Shown here one piece after another: positions 1 to 7,780 of a DNA stretch of 22,500 nucleotides. Position 1 is the first letter of the stretch, and the number at the start of each line of letters is the position of its first letter. The stretch spans positions 326,834 through 349,333 of the forward strand of contig CAUYUJ010008125.1 in assembly GCA_963575745.1 (NCBI GenBank). Direction: 5' to 3'. The stretch is from Prorocentrum cordatum (taxonomy: Eukaryota; Sar; Dinophyceae; Prorocentrales; Prorocentraceae). The position numbers were made by a program, and so were the translations under genes. The notes under the pieces were generated by a model. It made no database searches and had not been told where the DNA came from. It was given only the letters and a program-made list of their open reading frames with translations.

Positions 1-114
1 AGGAGGAGGAGGAGGACGAGGAGGAGGTGGAGGAGGCGGAGGAGCAGATGGTGGAGGCGGAGGAGGAGGAGGAGGAGGAGGAGGAGGAGGAGGAGGAGGA
101 GGAGGAGGAGGAGC
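1..114. repeat. GGA/TCC microsatellite
   Basis: This is a nearly pure run of GGA triplets with a few GAC, GGT and GCA interruptions, and it runs off the left edge of the window. It translates to poly-Glu on one strand, which is why open frames appear here, but there is no domain and no coding signature. Similar arrays occur at 2996-3061, 3180-3240, 19533-19607 (as CTC) and 22290-22480. Confidence 0.95.
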
Positions 115-289
115 TGTTTGTGCGTTGCCCCAGGCCTCACCAGGCTAGAAGAGTCTGGGCCGCTCCTCCCTCTCCCCTCCTCCCTTCTCCGTTCGACGTG
201 AGATTTCGGGCGTAGCAGAAGATAAGGCGTTAATCGACTGGGACGGGCTCTGGGTGCCCTGTCTCCCCCTCCTTCCTCTCGCTGCCTTT

Positions 290-311
290 CCGTTGCCCAT
301 TTGGGCTCAAG
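290..311 (+). other. Dinoflagellate spliced-leader-like relic
   Basis: The 22 bases CCGTTGCCCATTTGGGCTCAAG resemble the conserved dinoflagellate spliced leader CCGTAGCCATTTTGGCTCAAG. By hand alignment there are two substitutions and one inserted C, and the final GGCTCAAG is exact. No GT donor follows, so this is not an intact SL RNA gene. Established knowledge: reverse-transcribed mRNAs returned to dinoflagellate genomes carry such relics. The T-rich tract that follows (312-371) could be a 5' UTR remnant. The resemblance could be chance, and no recognisable coding region follows directly. Confidence 0.5.
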
Positions 312-375
312 TTTGTTTTTTTTTATTTGTTTGTTTGTTTTTGTTGTTGTTTGTTCATTTGATTTTATTTTTGGG
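312..375. repeat. T-rich / TTTG low-complexity tract
   Basis: T-rich stretch with repeated TTTG and TTGTT units directly after the spliced-leader-like sequence. No gene is visible in it. Confidence 0.7.
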
Positions 376-489
376 CATTAGCAGCATCGTCGCGTCGCAT
401 CGTATTATTTTAGTTACCGCTCTTCGGTTGTTTCGCACGTCCCCAGCTCTCTTCAAACGTGCTGAGTGCCCAAGCCTGTTTATCCAGTT

Positions 490-672
490 CGGGGGGGCCT
501 TCTTCGAAGGCGGGGGGGGCTCTTCCAAGGAAGGGGGGGGGCCTCCTCGAAGGCGGTTGGGCCTCTCGAAGGCAGGGGGGCCTCCTCGAAGGCGGGGGGG
601 GGGCCTCCTCGAACGCGGGGGGGCCTCTTTGAAGGCGGGGGGGGGCCCTCCTCGAAGGCGGGGGCTCTCTCA
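490..672. repeat. Degenerate tandem array, CTCGAAGGC plus poly-G units
   Basis: About eight units of roughly 18-26 bp, each made of a variable G run followed by a CCTCCTCGAAGGC-like core. Unit length varies mainly through the G run. Frames stay open through it on both strands (Gly/Arg/Pro-rich), but only because of composition. The core contains the near-palindrome TTCGAA/CTCGAAG. Confidence 0.85.
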
Positions 673-966
673 GGGGTCTTGGTGCGTCGCCCCCACTCGA
701 CTGTGGAGCCCCTCTCCATGCGCCGCTGCCGTGGACGTTCCGGCGCCAGCAGCTGCACAGGAGCACGCTTCCTCGCAGCGTCCCGCGCCGCCTCAGCAAC
801 CTCCCGCCTCCGCCCCTCCCTTCGCCGCTCCCTGCGCGGCTGTGGAGCGGGAGCGCTCCGCCGCGCCCGCCGCCCCATGGGAGGGCGCAGGGCTCAGAGA
901 GCGAGGGCGCGCCGAGGCAGACGCGGCCGCGCGCGCCCGACTCCTCCGCGCCCCCGGCCCGCGCAG

Positions 967-1071
967 GTGGACGGCGGCCTCTCGCCGAGCACCGTGGATG
1001 CGGCCGCCAAGGCCGGCGCCAACATGATCGTGGCGGGGTCGTCCGTCTTCAAGCCCGGCGTCGACCCCAAG
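967..1071 (+). CDS. Isolated exon of ribulose-phosphate 3-epimerase (C-terminal part)
   Basis: The frame starting at 967 reads VDGGLSPSTVDAAAKAGANM and then IVAGSSVFKPGVDPK. This matches the conserved late part of ribulose-phosphate 3-epimerase: the VDGG strand, whose Asp is catalytic in the family, followed by the AGAN-x-x-VAGS-x-x-F phosphate-binding turn. The enzyme interconverts ribulose-5-phosphate and xylulose-5-phosphate in the pentose phosphate and Calvin pathways. The exon is preceded by a C-rich tract ending in GCAG, a plausible 3' splice site at 966/967. The 3' edge is uncertain; AAG|GC at 1071/1072 would be a GC donor of the kind dinoflagellates use. No earlier or later exon of the enzyme is recognisable in the window, so this is a partial gene or a stranded exon. 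Confidence 0.65.
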
Positions 1072-1631
1072 GCCCCAGCGTGGCCCGCCCGCGCTTCGCC
1101 GCCCTCCGCGCCCTCCGCGCGGCAGGTGCCGGCCCCTTCCATCCTTCGAGGCGGGGGGGTTGCATCCATGCCCGCCGCCATGCGGACCGGTCCCCCATGG
1201 GCAGGACCCTGGGCGGCGGTGGATATCTAGAAGTCCCCGCCTCGCACATTCCGCCTTCCCTCCCCCACTCCCTCCCTCCTCCCGTCGCATGATGTCCATG
1301 GCTACGTTGCTCAAGTGGCAGGTGCAGTTCTGGCCGCTGCCCAGTCGGGGCTCGCAGCGCCAGTCGGTGGCCGAAGGTGCGCGCACAGGGGCGCTTCTGC
1401 AAGACAGTGTGGTGCAAGAGTTTGAGATTCGCATCCTCGGCTCTGACCCACCCTCACCCCTGTTCCTTGCTCCCTCCCCTCAGCGAGAGAGTCGACTTCC
1501 AGGAATATGGTTGGATTCCCGACAGGGGGGGTCCTGCTCGTACAAGGAGGGGGCCTCTCTTTGGGGCTTCTTTGGGGCCTCTGGGCCAGCCTGCTCAGGG
1601 ATCTTTCAGGAAGCCTCCTCGCCTGTTTCGA
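1072..1631. other. No firm gene; possible exon near 1485-1525
   Basis: GC-rich sequence. A pyrimidine tract ending in CTCAG at about 1484 looks like a 3' splice site, and the following bases read ERVDFQEYGWIP in one frame, but I recognise no protein. Open frames on the minus strand (793-1434) have no recognisable domain. Confidence 0.3.
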
Positions 1632-1633
1632 AG

Positions 1634-1831
1634 AAGAAAAACGCCATAAACATAAACTTTTGGCGCTCCGCGCGGATTTCTTGGATCCGCGCTGGGCCCC
1701 CTCGGCGGCGCCTCCGGCGCCGCCCCTGGCGCGCTCCGGCGCGCTCCGCGCGCCAGGGAGGGGGGTTCAGCGCGGATCCAAGAACTCCGCGCGAAGCGCC
1801 AAAAGTTTATGTTCATGGCGTTTTTCCTTCT
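1634..1831. mobile_element. Foldback / MITE-like element with ~58-bp inverted arms
   Basis: The left arm (about 1634-1694) and right arm (about 1768-1831) are near-perfect reverse complements. Both contain ACGCCAT, AACATAAACTTTTGGCGC, CGCGCGGA and TTCTTGGATCCGCGCTG with only a few mismatches. The spacer of about 73 bp is GC-rich and itself self-complementary in parts (GGCGCC, CGCGCC). No coding capacity is present: the same short peptide-like string is read on both strands purely because of the inverted repeat. A non-autonomous terminal-inverted-repeat element or a foldback is the simplest reading. I did not find a convincing target-site duplication. Confidence 0.7.
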
Positions 1832-2094
1832 ACTCTTGGCGGCCGCTCTCGCCTGAGGTTCTGCCGGTCGTGCCTGGGTTTCCTTTAGTCGCTTCGCGCA
1901 TTCCGCCTGCCCATGCTGCACCATCGTTGCCATTTGCTTGCATGCTCGTGTGGGCCCGCTGGCCGATGCTAATTTCCAGATGCGCTTGGCGTGTGCTCGC
2001 ATGGAGCTCCTCTGCGGTCGTTAATTACACAGTTCTGTTTGCGGGACAACGCCAGCCATGATCATGGCAAAGCTGATCCCCAGCAGTCCCTCTA

Positions 2095-2445
2095 AGGTTT
2101 TCCTTTGAGTGCATCTTGGGGCCTCTCGGGGCCTCCTGGGCGCTTCTGGGGTGTCCTTGGGGGCATGTTGGCGTCTCGGAGGTTCTCTTGGGCCGTCTTG
2201 GGGAATTCTTGGGCCGTCTTGGGGCCCTCGTGGGTCGTCTGGTGCTCTTTAGATGGCCATCTCGGGCTTTCGGAAGCTCGCAAAAACGAGAACGCTAGAA
2301 TCTGCAGAACATCTAAATGACAATTTTTTTGTTGCGTCTAGCGGCCCCCCCAGGGATCCTCTTGGGCCATCCTGGGGCTCTTGGGCCATCCTTGAGCGCT
2401 CTTGCACCGTCTTGGGGCGCTTGTAGCTCTCTGCCTGGGGCGCCC
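2095..2445. repeat. Degenerate CTTGGGGCC / GTCTTGGG repeats
   Basis: Repeated, diverged units of about 15-20 bp built on CTTGGGGCCGTCTTGGG-like words occur at about 2108-2250 and again at 2340-2440. The same word family recurs at 3090-3180, 3330-3400 and, in the right flank, 19840-19940. Frames are open here on both strands, but composition explains this. Confidence 0.7.
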
Positions 2446-2995
2446 GTGGCTGTAGCTGACAGGTGTCCGGAAACTCGCGCCTATGAGTTCCTTCATCTTT
2501 GGGGGGGAATTTGCCTGAGTATTTTTTCTCCGGGACCCCCCGGAACCATCACGTGCGCGCGCTTATCTGTAGTACGCAGATATTCGGAACTTTTTGCCAG
2601 AGATTCTTGCACGCGTTTGGCCCGTTGGGACGGCGAACTGCGGTGCGCTTTCGTGTCTGCCTGAAGTCCAGTTGGAGTTTTCATGTAGTGGAGCCTGGAG
2701 CGTTCAGTTTATGTTCCTGCACAGGGTCCTGATGTCTGTACAGGGGCTAAGCCTGACATTTACATACAGTATATCGGTAAATTTCAGTACCTCTTGGAAG
2801 CGTTGTCGTTTCCATGGAGTCTGCGTGCTTGATTTCCAGTGACTGCTTTCCTCCTCTCCTTCGGCTCCTGCATGGGGTTCACTTCGTGCCTTGATGCGCC
2901 CCGCGGGACACTGACTGGGTAAGGGTTTTTCGGTTCCTCGCCGACGCAAACGTTTCATTGTGAAGGCCTCACGGCCGGTGACGCCGACCCTGAAG
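2446..2995. other. Intergenic stretch, nothing recognised
   Basis: Mixed-composition sequence with only short open frames and no domain I can name. Confidence 0.5.
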
Positions 2996-3061
2996 ACGAC
3001 GACGAGGAGGAGGAGGAGGAGGAGGAGGAGGAGGAAAAGGAGGAGGAGGAGGAGGAGGAGC
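2996..3061. repeat. GGA microsatellite
   Basis: GAC/GGA triplet run with one AAA interruption. The poly-Arg and poly-Glu frames through it are shadows. Confidence 0.9.
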
Positions 3062-3179
3062 AAGAAGACCCTTCAGGGGCCTGCAGAGAGCGTTTTGGGG
3101 CCGAGAGCTCCAGATGTCCGTTTTGGTCGTCCGTCTGGGCACCCTCTTGGAGCCGTCTTGGTGCTCTCGAAGAGCACCA

Positions 3180-3260
3180 AGACGAGGAGGGAGGGGGGAA
3201 GACGAGGAGGAGGAGGAGGAGGAGGAGCAGGACGAGGAGGAAGACCGAGGGAGGGGGGGG
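3180..3260. repeat. GGA microsatellite, interrupted
   Basis: GAGGA-rich run containing GAGGGAGGGGGG and GACGAGG interruptions, about 220 bp before the left LTR. Confidence 0.85.
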
Positions 3261-3476
3261 CGCTTCTGGGAAGCTGCAGAAGTCCCGCAAGACACCTAAC
3301 GGGTGTTCTAACACGCGGATTCGAATCCCTCTTGGATCGTCTCGGGGGCCTTTTGGGGCACTCTTGGCTCGTCTTGGGGTTTTTGGGCTCCAGGACACCC
3401 CAGGGGGGAGTCGTATCTGACCCAGGCCCCCAAACGAGACCCTCCGGGACTCCCCCCAGGACCCCCCACTCTAAAG

Positions 3477-3703
3477 TGAGCTGGGTGTTGCATGTGAGTG
3501 GGAACGAGCGTGCATCCGCGGCTGCTTGGCTCAAAGCGGCCGGCCGCCCAGATCTGACTACACTTCAGCGCGAGGTGTACTATTTGCCATCGATACCAAA
3601 ACTGCTTGAGATGGCTCGCCTCCTAAGACTGGGGCCATCGCTACTACGGTACATCAGAGCTCCTTCGCCTGCGGCGAAGCTGCTGGTTGGGCCTCCAAAC
3701 CCC
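3477..3703 (+). repeat. 5' LTR
   Basis: Starts TGAGCTGGGTGTTGCATG and matches 18651-18885. By hand I count about 18-20 substitutions and one 8-bp indel (the 3' copy has extra bases near 18833). The matching block may begin up to 9 bp earlier, since both copies share ACTCT-AAG just upstream. Near its end a hairpin, CTTCGCC-TGC-GGCGAAG (3663-3679), is kept in the other copy. It also contains CCGCGGCTGCTTGGCTCAAAG (3516-3536), which resembles the dinoflagellate spliced leader. Confidence 0.88.
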
Positions 3704-3708
3704 AAGCT

Positions 3709-3720
3709 TGGTAGCGGAGC
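3709..3720 (+). promoter_or_regulatory. Primer-binding site, probably initiator tRNA-Met
   Basis: TGGTAGCGGAGC begins 5 bp after the LTR end. TGG complements the universal CCA tail. TGGTAGC is the start of initiator-Met primer-binding sites such as that of Ty1 (TGGTAGCG), and the later GAG matches the acceptor stem of several eukaryotic initiator tRNAs. The dinoflagellate tRNA sequence is not available here, so full pairing is inferred. Confidence 0.7.
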
Positions 3721-3826
3721 TGGCCTGTGGTGGTCAGTTCTACCTCTACTCCTCACCATCCACGGCACTATCTGGTGGACAATTGACGTGGTGGAAGATC
3801 AGGGTGCAGTGGGTTTGCGCGGAGGA

Positions 3827-4098
3827 ATGTATATAGCTACGCAACATAGCAAGGACACTTACAGTAACACCTCTGCCTACGCGGAGGCCTCTTACCTGCG
3901 TCCTACATCCCTGCGCTACTACACTCCTGAAGTCCACGCACCTACTCCAAGTGGAAACTTCTTCGAAGACATAATGCATGGAAACATGCGATATGACATT
4001 GTGCCGCCTCCACCCCCCACGCAAGTTTACGACCACATGCCGCAAAGCACAACCGACTACATCCGACTACGACCTGCGAGGCCGTGTGATCGGTATTA
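3827..4098 (+). pseudogene. gag: gag, N-terminal Pro/Tyr-rich segment (frame 1 of 3)
   Basis: From ATG 3827 the frame reads a Tyr/Pro/Ser-rich stretch, with YYTPEVHAPTPSG and a run of five prolines near 4006-4020. A disordered segment of this kind often precedes the capsid domain in Gag of these elements. The frame stays open beyond 4098, but the recognisable capsid-like sequence continues in a different frame, so a frame change is inferred between about 4040 and 4140. The start codon is a guess: it is the first in-frame ATG after the primer-binding site. No domain can be named with confidence. Confidence 0.45.
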
Positions 4099-4516
4099 CT
4101 ATCTTTGGGCTCGCATGGGTAGCAATCGGGTGTGCGGTAGGACATATGCGTGGCGAAGACGACACAAGAACGACCGGCTCCCGTTGGGACCCGTCCGGTC
4201 AAGGACTTTTCCGCGAATTCGTTCGCGAGGTGCATGCCTGGATCAACGTGACCACAGGCAACCTGAGGCCCTCCCAGCAAGCTGCAGCCTTGCAGCGAGG
4301 CCTGGGAGGCCTCGCGCGGACCATAGTCATGAGAGTTCCCCCAGCAATTATCAATTTTGGTGTTCACATAGGTGGCGGCCATACCGATGGCGTCACCTAC
4401 ATAATTTTCCCCTTAAGTACGAAGTTCGAGAACCTAGAAGAGGAACGCCAACTCAACTCTGGTAGAGCTCTCATTGACTTCCGAGTCCATGCAGGAGAAC
4501 GGATCGACCAGATTTG
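4099..4516 (+). pseudogene. gag: gag, capsid-like domain, first part
   Basis: The frame open over 3978-4532 reads RWDPSGQGLFREFVREVHAW and then a QQAAALQRGLGGLARTIVMR helix, followed by VTYIIFPLSTKFENLEEE and ERIDQIW. This pattern (a W in a transfer helix, then QQAAAL and LGG-AR, then a -ID- helix) is the copia-type Gag capsid layout as I know it from dinoflagellate polyproteins. Gag would form the virus-like particle in the cytoplasm. The matching sequence continues at ARFEIARYEAE in another frame, so a single-base change lies near 4510-4520, beside a short T run. The overlap of the two frames there is 19 bp. Confidence 0.65.
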
Positions 4517-5060
4517 GCACGCTTCGAGATAGCCCGCTATGAAGCTGAAACGGCGGGCTTTAACATTCCCAACTTATTAATTCTCACAGTTATTTTGTTC
4601 AGAGCCCTTGGAGTGGGGACATCGCGTGCACAGCAACTCCTGCAGCCACTAAACCACCGCATGCCGAGGGACCAGCAACAGTTTGACTCTCAACTTGAAC
4701 GCATGAGGTCACATGCTCACATTGCTGAGAGAAACACTGGCAATATTGGTGGCATTTTCAGCCACGGTCACCGAACCGAGACCTTTCACGTTGAGGCAAA
4801 CGCAGGGCAACCTGCTAATAACGTCTGGAATGACGATCCGCAACCAACTGAGACCGCCACATCGCTGGCTCAGAATGGTGGTCCGGCTTCGGGGTCGCAA
4901 GACTCCTGGGCCAGGTTTCGGGGGCCGCCCGACGCGGTGTCCCCTGCGCAAGCCACGGCCCTAATGGGCTCAGCGGGGCAACCTGCTGAATCCGACTTCG
5001 ACTCCGGTACTGACACCGACGCGTCTTCGGACGACGAGGCCGCTGCCCTTGACTACGTAC
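4514..5060 (+). pseudogene. gag: gag, capsid-like domain, second part, and acidic linker
   Basis: This frame continues the capsid: ARFEIARYEAE, then ILFRALGVGTSRAQQLLQPL, then NHRMPRDQQQFDSQLERMRS. An acidic, Ser-rich tail follows, ending SGTDTDASSDDEAAALDY. Two copies of the tetraloop hairpin lie inside it (4802-4815 and 4973-4986), both read as Ala-Gly-Gln-Pro-Ala. After about 5060 the frame turns into unrelated sequence while the family-like sequence continues in a third frame, so another one-base change is inferred around 5050-5070. Confidence 0.62.
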
Positions 5061-5930
5061 TCCGATATGCCTACGTACCTCACGGAAGAACAACAGTCGC
5101 AATGGTTATTCTTAGGATACCAGAAACATAAACGCAGGTGGGGGCGATTCATGAAGAAGCCAGTTCGTAGAGTACGGCGTGCCGCCCAACGGGCGCTCAA
5201 GGGAAAAGGCGAGGGTCGAGGTAAGGGTAAAGGTAAGCGGCGGCGATTGCGCGGCAGAGGCATGTTAGCATTCCTAGCATCCCTTACTGGGCCACAGTAT
5301 GAATATACATATATATATACATTCCTAGGTGCAGGCAGGAACCGTAGGCATACATCAGGAAAAGGTAAGGGACGTCGGGGAAACCCGAAGGATGCCAACG
5401 GTAAAACAATGGAGTGCGACATCTGCCATAGTGCACAGCACTTTCGCCGCGAATGCCCTCGGGGCGATGGGGGAGGCAGAGGTTCATTGATACATCTGGC
5501 TCAAACTGACTCGGATATTCAGTATGTCGACTGGGGGTCACTTTTGGCCGACCCTGCCGGTAGCTCAGTTGCAGTTGTTACCTTCGTGGCTGCCAGATAT
5601 TTGAGTGCCAGTATGTCCCTCGAGAATTGCGCCGACGGGCTGTTCGAGGAGGTATTCACTGGCCACAGTGATATAGATCTGGCAGACTGGCTGGGCATAC
5701 CCATCGCGGGGCAACCTGCTGATATTGAATTTATCGAGAACTTCCATGTGCCCGCCGTTGGAGATGGCGAAGTGGCGGGGGCGCCCGCAGATTCAGAAGC
5801 CATTATTCCTGCGACAGAGGAGGCAATGCAGTTGATGCTTTGTCCTCGGGTTATTGGCAATCCGACAAACATGGAATTATGTGGTGACGGCCCCTCGGGG
5901 GAAACCCGCGAGATGTTGGGGCCTATCTGA
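5049..5930 (+). pseudogene. gag: gag, nucleocapsid with CCHC zinc knuckle, then linker
   Basis: Residues 9-36 read YLTEEQQSQWLFLGYQKHKR and RWGRFMKK, followed by a Lys/Arg/Gly-rich stretch with repeated GKGKG, typical of RNA-binding nucleocapsid. A zinc knuckle follows at residues 123-136 (5415-5456): C-DI-C-HSAQ-H-FRRE-C, a perfect C-x2-C-x4-H-x4-C. It should bind the element's RNA. The rest of the frame (after about 5470) is acidic and hydrophobic and I do not recognise it. It holds hairpin copies at 5706-5719 and 5775-5788. A 51-bp segment with a TA microsatellite, between two CATTCCTAG repeats, sits inside the basic stretch (5269-5328). Confidence 0.75.
5415..5456 (+). other. CCHC zinc-knuckle motif
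   Basis: Cys codons at 5415 and 5424, His at 5439 and Cys at 5454 give C-x2-C-x4-H-x4-C. This is the retroviral-type Gag zinc knuckle. All four ligands are intact. Confidence 0.9.
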
Positions 5931-7041
5931 ACGCATTCAGTGTGAGCTCGGCCACGGCGGAGGATTCCAAAATGCATTCGTTGCTTCGGACCGCTCCATG
6001 AGCCGCCAGGAGCGATCGGCAAGCCGCCGATCCTGGAGACGCAAGTATCGCGCCGACGACGATGACGAATAATGGGAAGACGACGCTCGTCTGGTGCGTC
6101 GCGGTCGGGTCCGCAGTGGCTCGCCCGACCGTGCGCGCGCGCGCTCCAGTGGCGCTCGCTCTAGCGGCCTTCAGCGTCCTCGTCCTCCTGGCGCGGGGCA
6201 GCCGGGGGGGGGGCCAAAGACCTCTCCATGGGAGGTCAATGGGCCTGGCGCTCCCCCGAGGAGAGGGCGTCTGCGGGGGCGCCCGCCTCCAGGGGATCAA
6301 CCTCGCGAAGAATATCCAGAAGACGAAATGCAGCGCCTTGTTGGCTGCGCGGGCGCTGGATTGGCTCGTCGGCGCATGGGCCCGGGTGCATGTCAACAGT
6401 GGTTGGGCAAGGGTTGGGCTGAGCACTGGATTCGTCACTGGTGTTCTCTTCGCAAGATTGATCGAGATGAAAAAAGGCAAGGTCGTTCGTTCAAAAAGGA
6501 CAGGGGCGGTCAAGACACAGGGGCCCTCAGAAAGCGCGACCTCAAGGGGGCCCTCGTCGATGAGCGGAAACTATGCAGAGGCGTTGTTTGCGCGTGCTCC
6601 GAGTGTGCCGACCGCGGGCTCGGACGCCCCATGAGACGCCCACCAAGGGGCCCCGACTTCCGCGAGGCACCGTGGGTCTGGTCTCGCGGCAATGATCGGG
6701 GTTATTGCACCGATCCACATGCGACGCCATGCTGCGAGCTGTTGACGGAAGACGACCACGAGCAAGCTACAGCCCAAGCAATATCCCAATCTATGAAGAT
6801 ACGGAATAATCCTACACGTACTCATTATCTAAAGGTATTCAACCGTGATTACAATGCAGGGAAACCTGCTTCGCCCAAACCAGGAGAAGACGACCAGCAC
6901 GAACGTGATGAAGCTGAAGATATGGCAGAAGCGGTAGACCCCGCGGCAGCAGCTCCTGACGGGCACGCCTCGGATTACTCCGACGCCCTCTCTGCTGTCG
7001 CGGACGTCACTTACGATGCGGACGCCCTACGTCGTCACTGA
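5854..7041 (+). pseudogene. RS/Arg-rich linker segment of the polyprotein, unknown function
   Basis: One frame is open from 5854 to 7041 apart from a single TAA at 6070-6072. It begins with a Ser/Arg-rich stretch (SMSRQERSASRRSWRRKYRA, then DDDDE), continues with Arg/Pro/Gly-rich sequence, and becomes more structured from about 6650 (ELLTEDDHEQATAQAISQSM, then HYLKVFNRDYNAGKPA). Its acidic end is AEDMAEAVDPAAA. The composition suggests a disordered nucleic-acid-binding linker; I recognise no domain. Hairpin copies at 6273-6286 and 6856-6869 fall inside. Two other frames are open over part of 6062-6634, probably because the region is GC-rich. Confidence 0.45.
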
Positions 7042-7116
7042 AGACATGGATCTTTCCCCAAAAAGACGGGTCGTGTCTCGTGCTGGATCTGCAGGTTGGG
7101 TACAGACCAGAATTAA

Positions 7117-7780
7117 ATGGGGCATAGCTCTGACAAGTATAACCTGACCGTGAGGGGAAAGGCCGCCGTCGGTAATCTGGCAGTCAGAAAGCCTGGTCGT
7201 GTGGGCCTTAACCCTGGCAGAGGGTCCGTGCGATATGGACCGTGGATACCCGCAGGGGCAACGCCGAAATCATCTCCTCCCAAGCCGCAGACAGATCCGC
7301 CTATTGATATCTCTCCATCTTCGGATTCGTCGAGTCAGTCTAAGTCACTCGGGCCGGATCAGCCCAGACCACCGCCTACATGGAAGAAGAGGAAAAGCCC
7401 AGATGACCCCAATCCTGGAGACAGCAAGCAACAACGACCTGCGGGGCGACCTGCTGACCGGCGTCGATCCAGAGGACCAGCAGTGGCCGCCGCAGCAGCT
7501 GCATTTCAAGGCGCCAGCGCTCCTACTCCGACGGGCCCTGTACCACGTCGCGGCCCTGCTCCTGGCCGGGCGCCCAGGACTGGCTGGACGCCGACGCTGG
7601 AGGGATCACCAAAGGACGCTTCTTCATCACGGCGCGGTGCCGATCAGAGGCCATTGGCAAATGCATCGAAGGCATCGGGGGCAGCCCCCAAAGACAAGAA
7701 GTGCGAATGCTACAACATCAATGAGAAGAAACGCCAGAAATATCGACATCAGTACCCCGCCAATGACCCCTCGGACGCCC
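7117..7780 (+). pseudogene. Pro/Ser/Arg-rich segment leading into the Tpt1-like domain
   Basis: This is the same frame as the preceding segment, after stops at 7039 and at about 7114. It reads Pro- and Ser-rich sequence with basic patches (PPTWKKRKSPDDPNPGDSKQ), a lysine- and proline-rich stretch, and an Ala run. There is one hairpin copy, with a GCGA loop, at 7441-7454. The recognisable downstream protein continues in another frame from about 7750. No function can be assigned. Confidence 0.4.

Noticed and set aside
1-215. Poly-Glu open frame (27-215)
   Set aside because: It is a GGA microsatellite read in one frame; it has no domain and the open frame is compositional.
466-1230. A 254-codon frame covering the epimerase exon
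   Set aside because: Only 967-1071 resembles a protein; the rest is tandem repeat and GC-rich DNA, so the long frame is not a gene.
793-1434. Minus-strand 213-codon frame
   Set aside because: Arg/Gly/Ser-rich shadow of GC-rich sequence, opposite the epimerase exon.
2960-3826. Upstream part of the 501-codon frame 2960-4465
   Set aside because: It runs through a microsatellite, flanking repeats and the LTR; only the part after the primer-binding site can belong to gag.
3821-3829. GGAGGAATG looking like a bacterial ribosome-binding site
   Set aside because: The context is a eukaryotic retroelement; the match is accidental.
4255-4265. CAGG-CAA-CCTG as a further hairpin copy
   Set aside because: Four-base stem and three-base loop, and it lies in a conserved gag stretch (TTGNLRPS); not clearly a member.
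7252-7265. GCAGG-GGCA-ACGCC
   Set aside because: Only the left arm and loop match; the stem does not close. Possibly a worn copy.
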